From: Castellaniella sp036379515
GTDB lineage: Bacteria; Pseudomonadota; Gammaproteobacteria; Burkholderiales; Burkholderiaceae_B
Length of the DNA: 64,000 bases
Direction of reading: 5' to 3'
Assembly: GCF_036379515.1 (NCBI RefSeq)
Contig: NZ_DASVGN010000038.1
Span: 186,001-250,000, forward strand
Part shown: one piece after another, positions 17,453-26,518 of the stretch
How the letters are laid out: each line of letters begins with the position of its first letter
How positions within the stretch are numbered: the first letter of the stretch is position 1
The notes under the pieces: generated by a model
What the model was told of the DNA's origin: nothing
Database searches by the model: none
The model's input: only the letters and a program-made list of their open reading frames with translations
Position numbers and translations under genes: made by a program

Positions 17453-18700
17453 CTAGATGGCAGTGACGCGCGTGGTTTCCACCACGTTGCGCATATAACC
17501 GGAGGGATTCCAGAGTGCCTCCATGGGCTGCGTCTGGCCGATGCGGTTAAATGCCCTGACCTTCAGTTGCAGCGGGCCCCGTTTGGCCGGAGTAAAGGGC
17601 AGGGTCCACTCGCGGAATGAATATTTGCCATGGTCGTCGCCCAGCTTGGCCCGCCTCCAGGAACGCCCGCCATCCGAGGACACATCAACGGCCGTCAGGC
17701 CATAACCACCATCGAAGGCAATTCCTCGGAGCACGGTGGACTTGCCCACATGCAGCTTGTCGCCGTCCAGCACACTGGTGATGAAGGAACGGATTGCGAA
17801 TTTGCCGATCGGACGCGACTTGGTCATTTTTCCACCCGGCGCCACGCAAGCGCAGGCGTCGTCAGGAACCCGATACGCTGTCTTCATCCAGAAATTTTCG
17901 AGCGGTTTGTCGAGCACGGTGATGTCGGAGAGATGCTTGACCCAGTAGGTCCCGTAATACCCCGGGACGACCAGGCGTAAGGGATAGCCATTGAGCATGG
18001 GCAGGTCTTCGCCGTTCATGGCCCAAGCCAGCATCACTTCGCCATCCAGCGCATGATCGAGTTCAAGCGCCTTGATGAAGTCGGGACCATCACCAAACGG
18101 AGGATGATCCAGGCCATTGAACGAGACCTGCACGGCACCCGCCTTGAGCCCAGCCTTTTCGAGCACGGCCTTCAGGGGCACCCCCGTCCAGCGGGCGTTG
18201 CCCATGGCGCCGTTCCCGGATTCGCCGCCATTGACTCTGGGCTCGAAAAACCCGCGGCTATTGCCCGAACACTGATGTGCTGCTGCCAGCGTGGTTTCCC
18301 CCAGCTTTTTGACGTCCGCCAGCGACAGAGACAAGGGCGTGTTCACGGCTCCCTTGATCTCGACGCGATAGGTGTCGAGATTGATGTCGGTCGGAACGCC
18401 GCTCCAGTGATAGCGAACGAAAAAGGCATCATTCGGTGTGAAGATGCCTTCATTGAAAATGCGAAACGGGGTTTCGAGTTGGGGCGGGCGCGCCGTCTGA
18501 AGAATGAGCGGCCGCTTCTGTGGGAAGGTCGCCATGGGACGCATCCCATTGGCAAAGGGCAAATCGACCACTGCGGGTGCGGCCGCACTGGCGACCCGAG
18601 ACAACCCGCCTAGAGCTGCCCCTACGCCCATTGCAGCACCCAGCTGCAAAAAACTGCGGCGGGTCGTCGGACCTGAATCGCCACGATGCGATTTTGTCAT
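17453..18700 (-). CDS. sorA: Sulfite dehydrogenase molybdopterin subunit
   Basis: 415-residue sulfite oxidase-family enzyme oxidising sulfite to sulfate in the periplasm. A twin-arginine signal (TTRRSFLQLGAAMGVGAALG) indicates Tat export of the folded Mo-protein. The Mo-ligating cysteine is C144 in AAHQCSGNSRGFF. Other family segments are WTGVPLKAVLEKAGLK, MLAWAMNGEDLPMLNGYPLR and VPGYYGTYWVKHL. The C-terminal dimerisation domain ends TQPMEALWNPSGYMRNVVE. GAGGAG lies 6 nt before the ATG. It is encoded just ahead of sorB and near the assimilatory cys genes, so sulfite detoxification is a reasonable role. Confidence 0.94.
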   Translation of the reverse strand: MTKSHRGDSGPTTRRSFLQLGAAMGVGAALGGLSRVASAAAPAVVDLPFANGMRPMATFPQKRPLILQTARPPQLETPFRIFNEGIFTPNDAFFVRYHWSGVPTDINLDTYRVEIKGAVNTPLSLSLADVKKLGETTLAAAHQCSGNSRGFFEPRVNGGESGNGAMGNARWTGVPLKAVLEKAGLKAGAVQVSFNGLDHPPFGDGPDFIKALELDHALDGEVMLAWAMNGEDLPMLNGYPLRLVVPGYYGTYWVKHLSDITVLDKPLENFWMKTAYRVPDDACACVAPGGKMTKSRPIGKFAIRSFITSVLDGDKLHVGKSTVLRGIAFDGGYGLTAVDVSSDGGRSWRRAKLGDDHGKYSFREWTLPFTPAKRGPLQLKVRAFNRIGQTQPMEALWNPSGYMRNVVETTRVTAI

Positions 18701-18752
18701 GTCTCACTCCTCTTCCGTTGAAAACCTTGGCATTTTGAGTTCCCGAATTCTT

Positions 18753-18780
18753 CTTATGAACCCATCTTATGAGCTTATAA
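18753..18780. promoter_or_regulatory. Tandem CTTAT(G/A)A repeats in the sorA upstream region
   Basis: CTTATGA at 18753, CTTATGA at 18766 and CTTATAA at 18774 lie in an AT-rich stretch of the 268-bp gap between sorA and the divergent urea transporter gene. TTATG words also cluster in the cysG-cysJ intergenic region. A shared sulfur regulator such as CysB is a hypothesis only. Nothing else, such as an ORF or RNA, is evident in this gap. Confidence 0.35.
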
Positions 18781-18968
18781 CCATACTGACGACAAGCTTA
18801 CTACGGGCGTTCCTCCAGCCACAGGCATTTTTTGGACCAGTGACAGGCTTTCATTGGGACCAGATCCCACCCAAAATCGCCCCCGGTTGCGCTCACCAAA
18901 GACACGGAGGTCTATACTCGGCCAGCCGCCCAGCCGGGCATTCACTCAACGATCACCACAGAGGCAGC

Positions 18969-19847
18969 ATGACCGAGTCAGGAGCCCTCCAGCACGAGCC
19001 GTTCGTACACTGGTTGCACGCGTTCTTGCGGGGGATCGGACAGGTCTATCTGCAGCGCAGCGCCTGGACCGGCACACTGCTGCTCGCGGCCGTGGCTCTG
19101 CAATCGTATGAATGGGCGGCAGCCTGCGCGCTCAGCACGCTGGCCGGTTCGGCCTGGGGTTATGCATTTGGCGACCGAAACGCCTGGCGTGACGGGCTCT
19201 ACGGGTACAACGGCGCGCTCTCCGGCATCGGTGTCCTGTGGCTGATAAACCCTGGGCCCTTTGCCTGGACACTGGTCGTGATTGCCGGGATCATCACGGC
19301 CAGTATTGTCATCCTGTGGCAAAAGGCAAGCCGGTTCCCGGTTTATACGGCACCGTTTGTCGCAGTCACGTGGCTACTCATCGCGCTGGCGGCCTGGCTG
19401 AGCTGGCCCAACGCAACTCCGACAGCCCCTCTGGAAGCTCCGGCGCAAACCGATGCACTGTTCGGGGTGCTGCGGGGTGCAGGCCAGGTGATGCTGTTGG
19501 ACAACCCGGTGTCTGGCGCACTGTGTCTGCTGGCACTGCTGCTCTCAAGTCGAAAAGCCGCCACGACGGCACTGTGGGCCACCTTGCTGGGCTGGGGAAT
19601 CGCGTTGCTGCTGGGGTTTCCCTCAGACCTGCAGACACTTGGGATCTACGGCTTCAATGCAGTGCTGACGGCAGAAGCCCTACGAACCCGAGGGCGCTGG
19701 TGGCTACCCACCTTGGGCATCATCCTCAGCACTGTGCTCACACGTGGATTACAACTCGAGGGCATCCCCACACTGACAGCCCCCTTCGTGCTATGCACCT
19801 GGCTGCTGGTACTGGGTGCCGCGCGGCTCCAGCCCCACGCCCACTGA
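18969..19847 (+). CDS. Urea transporter, UT family
   Basis: 292-residue integral membrane protein made of two homologous halves, as in UT/Yut urea channels. Repeat landmarks are LRGIGQVYLQRSAWTGTLLL in the first half and LRGAGQVMLLDNPVSGALCL in the second. YGYNGALSGIG and YGFNAVLTAEAL are the paired LPxxTxPF-type helical motifs, with PVYTAPFVAVTWL and PTLTAPFVLCTWL. About ten hydrophobic helices are visible. I use the ATG at 18969; a longer in-frame extension runs through the sorA promoter region. No urease genes are in the window. It lies 45 bp before an ABC exporter on the same strand. Confidence 0.85.
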   Translation: MTESGALQHEPFVHWLHAFLRGIGQVYLQRSAWTGTLLLAAVALQSYEWAAACALSTLAGSAWGYAFGDRNAWRDGLYGYNGALSGIGVLWLINPGPFAWTLVVIAGIITASIVILWQKASRFPVYTAPFVAVTWLLIALAAWLSWPNATPTAPLEAPAQTDALFGVLRGAGQVMLLDNPVSGALCLLALLLSSRKAATTALWATLLGWGIALLLGFPSDLQTLGIYGFNAVLTAEALRTRGRWWLPTLGIILSTVLTRGLQLEGIPTLTAPFVLCTWLLVLGAARLQPHAH

Positions 19848-19892
19848 AACGCGCTCATACTGAATCCATCCCACGGGTACACAGGCAACGGA

Positions 19893-21767
19893 ATGATTTT
19901 TCGCTGGTTCGAATCGCTGATTCAGGTTTTCAAAGAACCCGACGATCGCATGCCGCCCACCCAGGTGGGCCACTTTTACCTGTTCTATCTCCGTCAGGTG
20001 TGGCCTATTTTTGCGGCTATTCTCGTGGTCGGATTTGGGGTGTCGGCGATCGAAGTGGCGCTGTTCGGCTTCATCGGGCGTATCGTGGATCTGGCCAAAG
20101 AATTGCCGGAACCGGGGTTCTTTGCGCGACACGGACGTGAGCTACTTTGGATGGCCCTCATCACCGTGGTGGCTCGACCGATTTTCAGTGCTCTGCACGA
20201 CCTGCTGGTCAACCAGACCATCGTCCCTCATCTCACCAATCGCATCCGTTGGCAGAACCACCGCTATGTCATGCGACAGAGCCTGAGCTTCTTTCAGAAC
20301 GACTACGCCGGACGCGTCGCCAACCGAATTCTGCGTACGGGCGACGCCCTGCGTGAATCCGCCGTGCAGGTGGTCGATGCCTTGTGGTACGTCATCGTGT
20401 ATGCCGGTAGCGCGGTGGCGCTGTTTGTCCATGCCAATTGGCGGCTGGCAGTTCCACTGGTCGTGTGGATCATCGTGTATGTCGCCTTGCTGTACGTATG
20501 CATCCCCATCATGAAGGAACGATCCTGGAGAGCCTCTGCGGCCAGTTCCAAACTCATGGGCCGCATCGTCGACGGCTACGGAAATATCCTGACCCTCAAA
20601 CTGTTCGCGAAGCGCAAGCGAGAAGAAGCCTACGTGGGTGAGGCCATCGCTGAACAGACCGAGAAGCTTGCCCACATGACACGCGTCACGACTGCGCTTG
20701 ATGCCGGCGTCACCGCTCTCAACAGCCTGCTGATTGCCGCCACCTCGGGGCTCGCCCTCTGGCTCTGGACCCGTGGCGAAGTGACTGTAGGCGACATTGC
20801 ACTTGCCACAGGATTGGTCATCCGCATCAGCAACATGTCGGGATGGATCATGTGGGTCGTCAACAGCATCTTTGGTGACGTGGGCACAGTGCAGGATGGC
20901 ATTACCTCGATTTCGCGACCGCGTGACGTGCAAGACGCAAACCAGGCGCAGCCCCTGCGTGTATCCGAAGGCGTCATCGCCCTGCGCGACGTCCACTTCC
21001 ACTATGACCGAGGGCATGCGGTGTTCTCGGGCCTGAACCTGGACATTCGAGGCGGTGAAAAGATCGGCCTGATCGGGCCGTCCGGTGCCGGAAAATCCAC
21101 CCTGGTCAGCCTGCTCCTGCGCCTGCACGATCTCACACAAGGCTCCATTCTGGTGGATAACCAGGACATCGCGCGTGTCACACAGGAAAGCCTGCGCGCC
21201 CAGGTCGGAGTCGTGACACAGGATACATCGCTGCTGCACCGCTCCATTCGAGACAATATCCTGTATGGCAACCCGGACGCGGAAGAGTCCCAGCTGCAGG
21301 CCGCCATTCGCAAAGCCCATGCCGACGTGTTCATCCCGGGCCTGGTCGACGGCGACGGCCGCCACGGCCTGGACGCCACGGTAGGAGAACGCGGCGTCAA
21401 GCTGTCTGGCGGGCAACGCCAGCGCATCGCCATTGCCCGTGTGCTTCTGAAAGATGCCCCCATCCTGGTGCTGGACGAAGCCACCAGCGCGCTGGATTCC
21501 GACACAGAAGCCGCCATTCAGGAAAGCCTGGAGCTGCTCATGTCGGGAAAGACCGTGATCGCCATCGCCCACCGCCTGTCCACCATCGCACGCATGGATC
21601 GCCTGGTCGTGCTGGATCACGGTCGCATCGTCGAAATGGGCACGCACGCCGAGCTGCTCGCCCAAGGCGGACTCTACGCTCATCTGTGGCAGCGCCAGAC
21701 CGGTGGATTCATGTCGGACCCGACGGCAAAGGGCCGCCGATCCGCACAAGGCGCCCCACACGCCTGA
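19893..21767 (+). CDS. ABC exporter, fused permease and ATPase
   Basis: 624-residue half-transporter of the MsbA/multidrug (ABCB-like) class. Six transmembrane helices lie in residues ~30-320. The nucleotide-binding domain has Walker A GPSGAGKSTL, Q-loop VGVVTQDTSLLHRSIRDNIL, signature LSGGQRQRIAIARVLL, Walker B ILVLDEATSALD and switch His IAIAHRLSTIARMD. It probably works as a homodimer in the inner membrane. The substrate cannot be assigned. It converges on cysN with no gap, the two stop codons abutting. Confidence 0.92.
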   Translation: MIFRWFESLIQVFKEPDDRMPPTQVGHFYLFYLRQVWPIFAAILVVGFGVSAIEVALFGFIGRIVDLAKELPEPGFFARHGRELLWMALITVVARPIFSALHDLLVNQTIVPHLTNRIRWQNHRYVMRQSLSFFQNDYAGRVANRILRTGDALRESAVQVVDALWYVIVYAGSAVALFVHANWRLAVPLVVWIIVYVALLYVCIPIMKERSWRASAASSKLMGRIVDGYGNILTLKLFAKRKREEAYVGEAIAEQTEKLAHMTRVTTALDAGVTALNSLLIAATSGLALWLWTRGEVTVGDIALATGLVIRISNMSGWIMWVVNSIFGDVGTVQDGITSISRPRDVQDANQAQPLRVSEGVIALRDVHFHYDRGHAVFSGLNLDIRGGEKIGLIGPSGAGKSTLVSLLLRLHDLTQGSILVDNQDIARVTQESLRAQVGVVTQDTSLLHRSIRDNILYGNPDAEESQLQAAIRKAHADVFIPGLVDGDGRHGLDATVGERGVKLSGGQRQRIAIARVLLKDAPILVLDEATSALDSDTEAAIQESLELLMSGKTVIAIAHRLSTIARMDRLVVLDHGRIVEMGTHAELLAQGGLYAHLWQRQTGGFMSDPTAKGRRSAQGAPHA

Positions 21768-23078
21768 TCAGCTGCCGGCCGCCAACCGCACCATGCCAGC
21801 GGCAGCTGTCTGGTGACTCGCCTCGTCAATCAGGATGAATGCCCCCGTCGCAGGCTCATCATCGTAATCATCAAGGGCCAACGCATCGCGCACGCAGATC
21901 TGCACTCGGCCAATATCGTTCATGGCCAACTCCCCGTGCCAGGGAACCGAACGCAATTCGTGGATATCACGGCGCGCAGTGACGTCGACAACACGGCCCC
22001 GAGTCAGACGCGAACCCTGTTTGAGCCAGTACCATCGGGTCTGATCAAGTGCTCGCCGATCCAGCCAGCACAGATCAGCCTCGAATTGCCGCGCCTCGAC
22101 AGGAGGGATACCGTCGCCCACCAGCAAGTCGCCCCGAGAGACGTCAATTTCGCGATCCAGTACGACCGTGACGCTATCGCCTCGATGTGCAATCTGCAGC
22201 GGTTGATCCCCGCGCCACAGGGCGCTGATGGATGCGGACTCCCCCCCCGGCAGCACCCATACCGTGTCACCTACGCGCCACGTTCCGCCCCGAAGTTGCC
22301 CCGCATAGCCCCGAAATGCACGTGTCGTGCTGCCCTCATGCCGAATCACCCATTGAACGAAGAAGCGCGAGGCGTCGCGACTATCAGGGTGCCCCACTGG
22401 CAATGCCTCCAAGAGCGGCAGCAAGGGCGAGCCCGGATACCAAGGCATGTGGGCGCTGGCATGAACGACGTTGTCTCCGGTCAACGCAGACAGTGGTACG
22501 CACTGCAACGAGGGAATCTGCAAACGTTGCCCAAGATCGTGGCAAGCGGCCTGAATACCACTGAACACCTCGGCATCCCAACCCACCTGGTCCATCTTGT
22601 TGACCGCCACCACGACATGGCGTAGCCCCAGAAGGCGTGCGAGAGTGGCATGGCGCTTGGTCTGCGTCAACAACGCCCCACCAGCCGCCCGCGCAGCATC
22701 GACCAGAATGATGGCGGCGTCCGCCGTGGATGCTCCCGTCACCATGTTGCGGGTGTACTGTTCGTGTCCGGGGGCATCCGCAATGATGAACTTGCGCACC
22801 GGCGTCGCAAAATACCGGTAGGCCACATCGATGGTAATGCCTTGTTCGCGCTCGGCCTCCAGACCATCCGTCAACAGGGCCAGGTCCGGTGTACTCCCCG
22901 GCGCACGGGAATAGCGCGACCGGGAGATCGCATGTAACTGATCGGCAAACACACCTTTGCTATCGAGCAGCAGGCGTCCAATCAGCGTGGACTTTCCATC
23001 ATCCACAGACCCGGCCGTCACCAGACGCAACACGCTGCCGTCGGCCATCGTCGGCCATTGTTCATTTAACGTATCCAT
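21768..23078 (-). CDS. cysN: Sulfate adenylyltransferase subunit 1 (GTPase)
   Basis: 436-residue EF-Tu-like GTPase that drives ATP sulfurylase with CysD, making APS from ATP and sulfate. G motifs are GSVDDGKSTLIG, DAPGHEQYTRNM and VNKMDQVGWD. It ends after the beta-barrel domains and lacks a C-terminal APS kinase (CysC) domain, which fits the APS-type CysH in this operon. Its start overlaps the cysD stop by one base (TGATG), so the two are translationally coupled. Confidence 0.97.
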   Translation of the reverse strand: MDTLNEQWPTMADGSVLRLVTAGSVDDGKSTLIGRLLLDSKGVFADQLHAISRSRYSRAPGSTPDLALLTDGLEAEREQGITIDVAYRYFATPVRKFIIADAPGHEQYTRNMVTGASTADAAIILVDAARAAGGALLTQTKRHATLARLLGLRHVVVAVNKMDQVGWDAEVFSGIQAACHDLGQRLQIPSLQCVPLSALTGDNVVHASAHMPWYPGSPLLPLLEALPVGHPDSRDASRFFVQWVIRHEGSTTRAFRGYAGQLRGGTWRVGDTVWVLPGGESASISALWRGDQPLQIAHRGDSVTVVLDREIDVSRGDLLVGDGIPPVEARQFEADLCWLDRRALDQTRWYWLKQGSRLTRGRVVDVTARRDIHELRSVPWHGELAMNDIGRVQICVRDALALDDYDDEPATGAFILIDEASHQTAAAGMVRLAAGS

Positions 23079-23989
23079 CAGAAATATCCCAGTTTCTTAC
23101 GGCGTTCCATGGAGGCCTCGGAGACCTGATCATCCATGCGGGTGGCACCGCGTTCAGTGAGGGTGGCGACGGCCGTCTCGGCGATGATGTCCACGGCCGT
23201 GGCCGCCATCGAAGCCACCGGACAGGTGCAAGATATGTCGCCCACCGTGCGAAAACGTACGGACACGCGCTCCACCGTCTCGCCCTCGCCGGCCGGCGTG
23301 AGGGGCGTCACCGGGGCCAACAGGCCCTTGCGGCGCACGACTTCACGCACATGGCTGTAATAGAGGGAGGGCAAAGCGAGCTGCTCGCGCGCCACATATT
23401 GCCAAATATCGAGTTCGGTCCAGTTCGAGATCGGGAATACTCGGATGTTCTCGCCTGGATGCACCTGCGTGTTGTAAAGATTCCAGAGTTCCGGACGCTG
23501 GTTCTTCGGGTCCCACTGGCCGAATTCATCGCGAAACGAGCAAATGCGCTCCTTGGCACGTGCCTTTTCCTCGTCCCGACGCGCACCGCCAATACAGGCA
23601 TCGAATTGAAACTCGTCGATCGCCTCAAGCAAGGTGATGGCCTGCGCCGCGTTACGTGAGTCATTCTCCCGATGCAACACGACGCTGCCGCACGCGATGG
23701 AATCCTCAACCTTGCGCACCAGCAAGGTCTCACCCAATTGTGAGACCCGCGCATCGCGAAAGGCGATCACTTCAGGAAAATTATGGCCCGTATCGACATG
23801 CAGCAATGGAAACGGAAAGCGCCCCGGACGAAAGGCCTTCTCGGCCAGACGCAAAAGCACACAGGAATCCTTGCCCCCCGAAAATAGCAATACCGGCCGC
23901 TCGCACTCGGCTGCGACCTCACGCAATATGTGGATGGATTCGGACTCCAGCCAGTTCAGGTGCGTACGTTGCAACACGGAAGTAGTCAT
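23078..23989 (-). CDS. cysD: Sulfate adenylyltransferase subunit 2
   Basis: 303-residue ATP-PPi-lyase family enzyme carrying out sulfate adenylylation. The PP-loop is LFSGGKDSCVLLRLAEKAF. Other family sequences are LLHVDTGHNFPEVIAFRD, GGARRDEEKARAKERICSFR, FPISNWTELDIWQYV, and the C-terminal segment MDDQVSEASMERRKKLGYF. GAGG sits 5 nt before the ATG. It lies 16 bp downstream of cysH and overlaps cysN. Confidence 0.97.
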   Translation of the reverse strand: MTTSVLQRTHLNWLESESIHILREVAAECERPVLLFSGGKDSCVLLRLAEKAFRPGRFPFPLLHVDTGHNFPEVIAFRDARVSQLGETLLVRKVEDSIACGSVVLHRENDSRNAAQAITLLEAIDEFQFDACIGGARRDEEKARAKERICSFRDEFGQWDPKNQRPELWNLYNTQVHPGENIRVFPISNWTELDIWQYVAREQLALPSLYYSHVREVVRRKGLLAPVTPLTPAGEGETVERVSVRFRTVGDISCTCPVASMAATAVDIIAETAVATLTERGATRMDDQVSEASMERRKKLGYF

Positions 23990-24005
23990 CGTGGCCTCAA
24001 ATGGA

Positions 24006-24758
24006 TCAAGGGATGGAAGGGGGCACGGCGCGTGGAATCACCGTGGGGGCGGCGTGCAGACCACATTCGCGGGTCGCGCGCTGCTCCCACCACCAGCGTC
24101 CGGCGCGCAGATCCTCACCTGCGCGAACCGCACGCGTGCAGCACTCGCAGCCTATGGACGGATAGCCGCGGTCATGCAGGGGGTGGTAAGGCACGCCCAA
24201 TGCGTGCACTACGCCCCACACCTCAGCCGTGGTCCAACGGGCCAGCGGATTGAACTTCTGCAAGCCAAATGCCGCGTCCCACTGCGATTCAGGCAGCTCG
24301 GTGCGCGTCACGGCTTGCTCGCGGCGCTGTCCAGTGATCCAGGCGGAATGCCCAGCCAACGCGCGACGCAGCGGTTCGACCTTGCGAATCCCGCAGCAGG
24401 CCTTGCGCAGTGCAACGCTCTCATGGAACGCATATTCCCCATAGGCATCCACGTGATCCTTCACCGCCTGTGGATCGGGGTGCATCACCCGTATCCGGAT
24501 GCCATAGCGTTGCTCGACGACGGCCACCAGATCCAGCGTCTCGGCGTGCAGTCGCCCCGTGTCCAGCAGGAAGACCTCCAGGCGACACGGCAGTTGCATG
24601 AGCGCGTGAATGAGCAAGGTATCCTCGACACCCATAGACGACGCCAACTGTGCGTCCGGATACGCGTCAGCAATTGCGCCCAGCTGCGCCAGCAGGGCCT
24701 CCCAGCGAGACGCCAGGGTGCCGACGAGACCCTCGGGCGGTCTGCGAAGGACGCTCAT
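24006..24758 (-). CDS. cysH: APS reductase, 4Fe-4S type CysH
   Basis: 250-residue assimilatory reductase converting adenylyl sulfate to sulfite. Four cysteines that define the iron-sulfur APS reductases are present, C121-C122 and C204/C207 (GCECCTRA), plus the catalytic ECGLH cysteine C232 near the C-terminus. PAPS reductases lack the Fe-S cysteines, so APS is the likely direct substrate; this agrees with CysN having no APS kinase domain. The ATG overlaps the cysG stop (ATGA). The order of transcription is cysG-cysH-cysD-cysN. Confidence 0.93.
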   Translation of the reverse strand: MSVLRRPPEGLVGTLASRWEALLAQLGAIADAYPDAQLASSMGVEDTLLIHALMQLPCRLEVFLLDTGRLHAETLDLVAVVEQRYGIRIRVMHPDPQAVKDHVDAYGEYAFHESVALRKACCGIRKVEPLRRALAGHSAWITGQRREQAVTRTELPESQWDAAFGLQKFNPLARWTTAEVWGVVHALGVPYHPLHDRGYPSIGCECCTRAVRAGEDLRAGRWWWEQRATRECGLHAAPTVIPRAVPPSIP

Positions 24759-26182
24759 GCCGCAATCGCCTGAGGAGCGGATGGCGCAAAGGCGACGGAG
24801 GAGTCTGCATCAAGAGTCTCGCCAAACCAGGCAAGTTGCGTTCCCAGGTCGGCGACCTCGCCCACGATGAGTAAAGCAGGTGAACACACGGCGTAGCGAC
24901 GCGCCGCAACGGCAAGGTCGCCAAGCCGTGCGTGCAGCGTGCGCTGACCAGGGCGCGAACCGTTCTCTACTAAAGCACATGGGGTGGCGGCCGGTAACCC
25001 TTGCCGTACAAGCTCCGCGCACAACATGGGCAGACGCTCCACGCCCATGTAATACACCCGCGTCTCGCCCTCTCCCACGAAGCCGCCCAGATCCGAGCGG
25101 CGGTGTGCCGTGGCAAGCGTCACAGTACTGGCATGATCACGATGCGTGAGTGGTATGCCGGCATAGGCTGCGCACGCCAAGGCGGCCGTGATGCCAGGCA
25201 CCACTTCATAAGCCACGCCCTGCCCGCGCAGGAATTCAAGCTCTTCACCGCCCCGACCGTACACCAGAGGATCACCGCCTTTCAGGCGCACTACGCAGCG
25301 GCCACGGCGAGCATGTTGCAGCAAGAGCGCGTGGATACGCCGTTGCGTGGCCTCGTGATCCTCGCCCGGTACCTTGCCCACCGAAATTCTGAGCGCATCG
25401 CGGCGGGCCAAGGCCAGCACCTCGGTACTGACGAGACGATCATGCAGGATCACGTCCGCCTCGTTCAGAGCCCGCAAACCCCGCAACGTCAGCAGGCCTG
25501 GGGCGCCCGGCCCCGCCCCCACCAGGAGAACCCTGCCTTGTATCGGCATGGTGCGACGCGCCAGTGCATCGCTGAGCAAAGCTTCGGCGCGCTGTGGGAG
25601 ATCGCAGCGCAAAGCCGCCAGCACGGGCCCTTCCAGCGCCCAGCGATACAGCGCACGACGTGCCCGCAACTCCGGACGGGCCGCCCGGATGGCGGACCGA
25701 CGATGAGCCAGCAACGCCGCCAAAGAGCCCACGGCGGGTTCAACCTGCGCCTCAATCCGTTCACGCAGGTGACGGGCAACCACCGGGGCAGCGCCCCCGG
25801 AGGAAATGGCCACGACGACCGGAGAGCGATCCACGATGGCAGGCACCTGTGCGGACGAAAGCTCAGCATCGTCGACGACGTTGCACCAAAGGCGCCGAGC
25901 CTGTGCTGCGTCGGCGACCGCACGGTTCGTCACCGGGTCGCCGGTGGCGGCGAACACCAGCCAGGCCGAATCCAGTTGACCCGGTTCGAACTCACCCTGG
26001 TACAAGGTGATCTCACCAGCCTGTGCCCGAACCTGCACCTGGGGGCGCACCTGAAGTGCAACGACCACCACCTGAGCACCTGCAGCACACAGCAGCGCGA
26101 TCTTGCGCTCGGCAACCAGGCCGGCACCCACGACAAGCACCGGCCGGCCGCGCACATCCAGGAACAGGGGGAAATGATTCAT
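24755..26182 (-). CDS. cysG: Siroheme synthase, trifunctional CysG
   Basis: 475-residue fusion making siroheme from uroporphyrinogen III. The N-terminal NAD-dependent dehydrogenase/ferrochelatase part begins MNHFPLFLDVRGRPVLVVGA and includes ISSGGAAPVVARHLRERIE. The C-terminal SAM methyltransferase begins at about residue 217 (GRVLLVGAGPGAPGLLTLRG), with VVRLKGGDPLVYGRGGEELE and YAGIPLTHRDHASTV. It leads the cys operon. GAGG is 5 nt before the ATG. Siroheme supplies CysI, encoded on the other side of the intergenic region. Confidence 0.96.
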   Translation of the reverse strand: MNHFPLFLDVRGRPVLVVGAGLVAERKIALLCAAGAQVVVVALQVRPQVQVRAQAGEITLYQGEFEPGQLDSAWLVFAATGDPVTNRAVADAAQARRLWCNVVDDAELSSAQVPAIVDRSPVVVAISSGGAAPVVARHLRERIEAQVEPAVGSLAALLAHRRSAIRAARPELRARRALYRWALEGPVLAALRCDLPQRAEALLSDALARRTMPIQGRVLLVGAGPGAPGLLTLRGLRALNEADVILHDRLVSTEVLALARRDALRISVGKVPGEDHEATQRRIHALLLQHARRGRCVVRLKGGDPLVYGRGGEELEFLRGQGVAYEVVPGITAALACAAYAGIPLTHRDHASTVTLATAHRRSDLGGFVGEGETRVYYMGVERLPMLCAELVRQGLPAATPCALVENGSRPGQRTLHARLGDLAVAARRYAVCSPALLIVGEVADLGTQLAWFGETLDADSSVAFAPSAPQAIAA

Positions 26183-26518
26183 GGAAACCTCTTTTCTGAG
26201 GGGTCCATTCTAGGAACGCTCAGGCGCGGGAAAAACGATTGTCTGGTTATGCCGTTATGTCGCCATAAACAAATACGCAAATCGCAGCAAACACCCCGCT
26301 CACTGCTCACGTAACGCCGCGCCCCATCTCGCTTTTATGCCTGCGCCGTCTTTTCTTATGCGTCCATTACCTTATGACCAATCATTCCTTCCTTAGCGCC
26401 ACATCCGATGGCTACCATGCGCCTTTGAAAACCGCTTGCGCAGTCATCTCTCAGCGCTCGCAACGAGGCCTGCAAGACATGAACACTGCCCTTTCACCTC
26501 GCCACCATGGAGCATGAC
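26183..26518. promoter_or_regulatory. Divergent cysG-cysJ control region with repeated TTATG words
   Basis: This 336-bp gap holds no credible gene. It contains GTTATG twice in tandem (starting at 26247 and 26254), an inverted pair TTATG-TCGC-CATAA at 26255-26268, and further TTATG copies near 26335, 26356 and 26372. Divergent sulfur-assimilation genes are normally activated by the LysR regulator CysB, so these may be its half-sites; that is inference. No terminator or RNA fold stands out. Confidence 0.4.

Noticed and set aside
20142..21761. 539-codon open frame on the minus strand
   Set aside because: It is antisense to the ABC exporter, whose Walker and signature motifs are intact. The translation is low-complexity His/Gln/Asp-rich, typical of shadow frames in GC-rich DNA.
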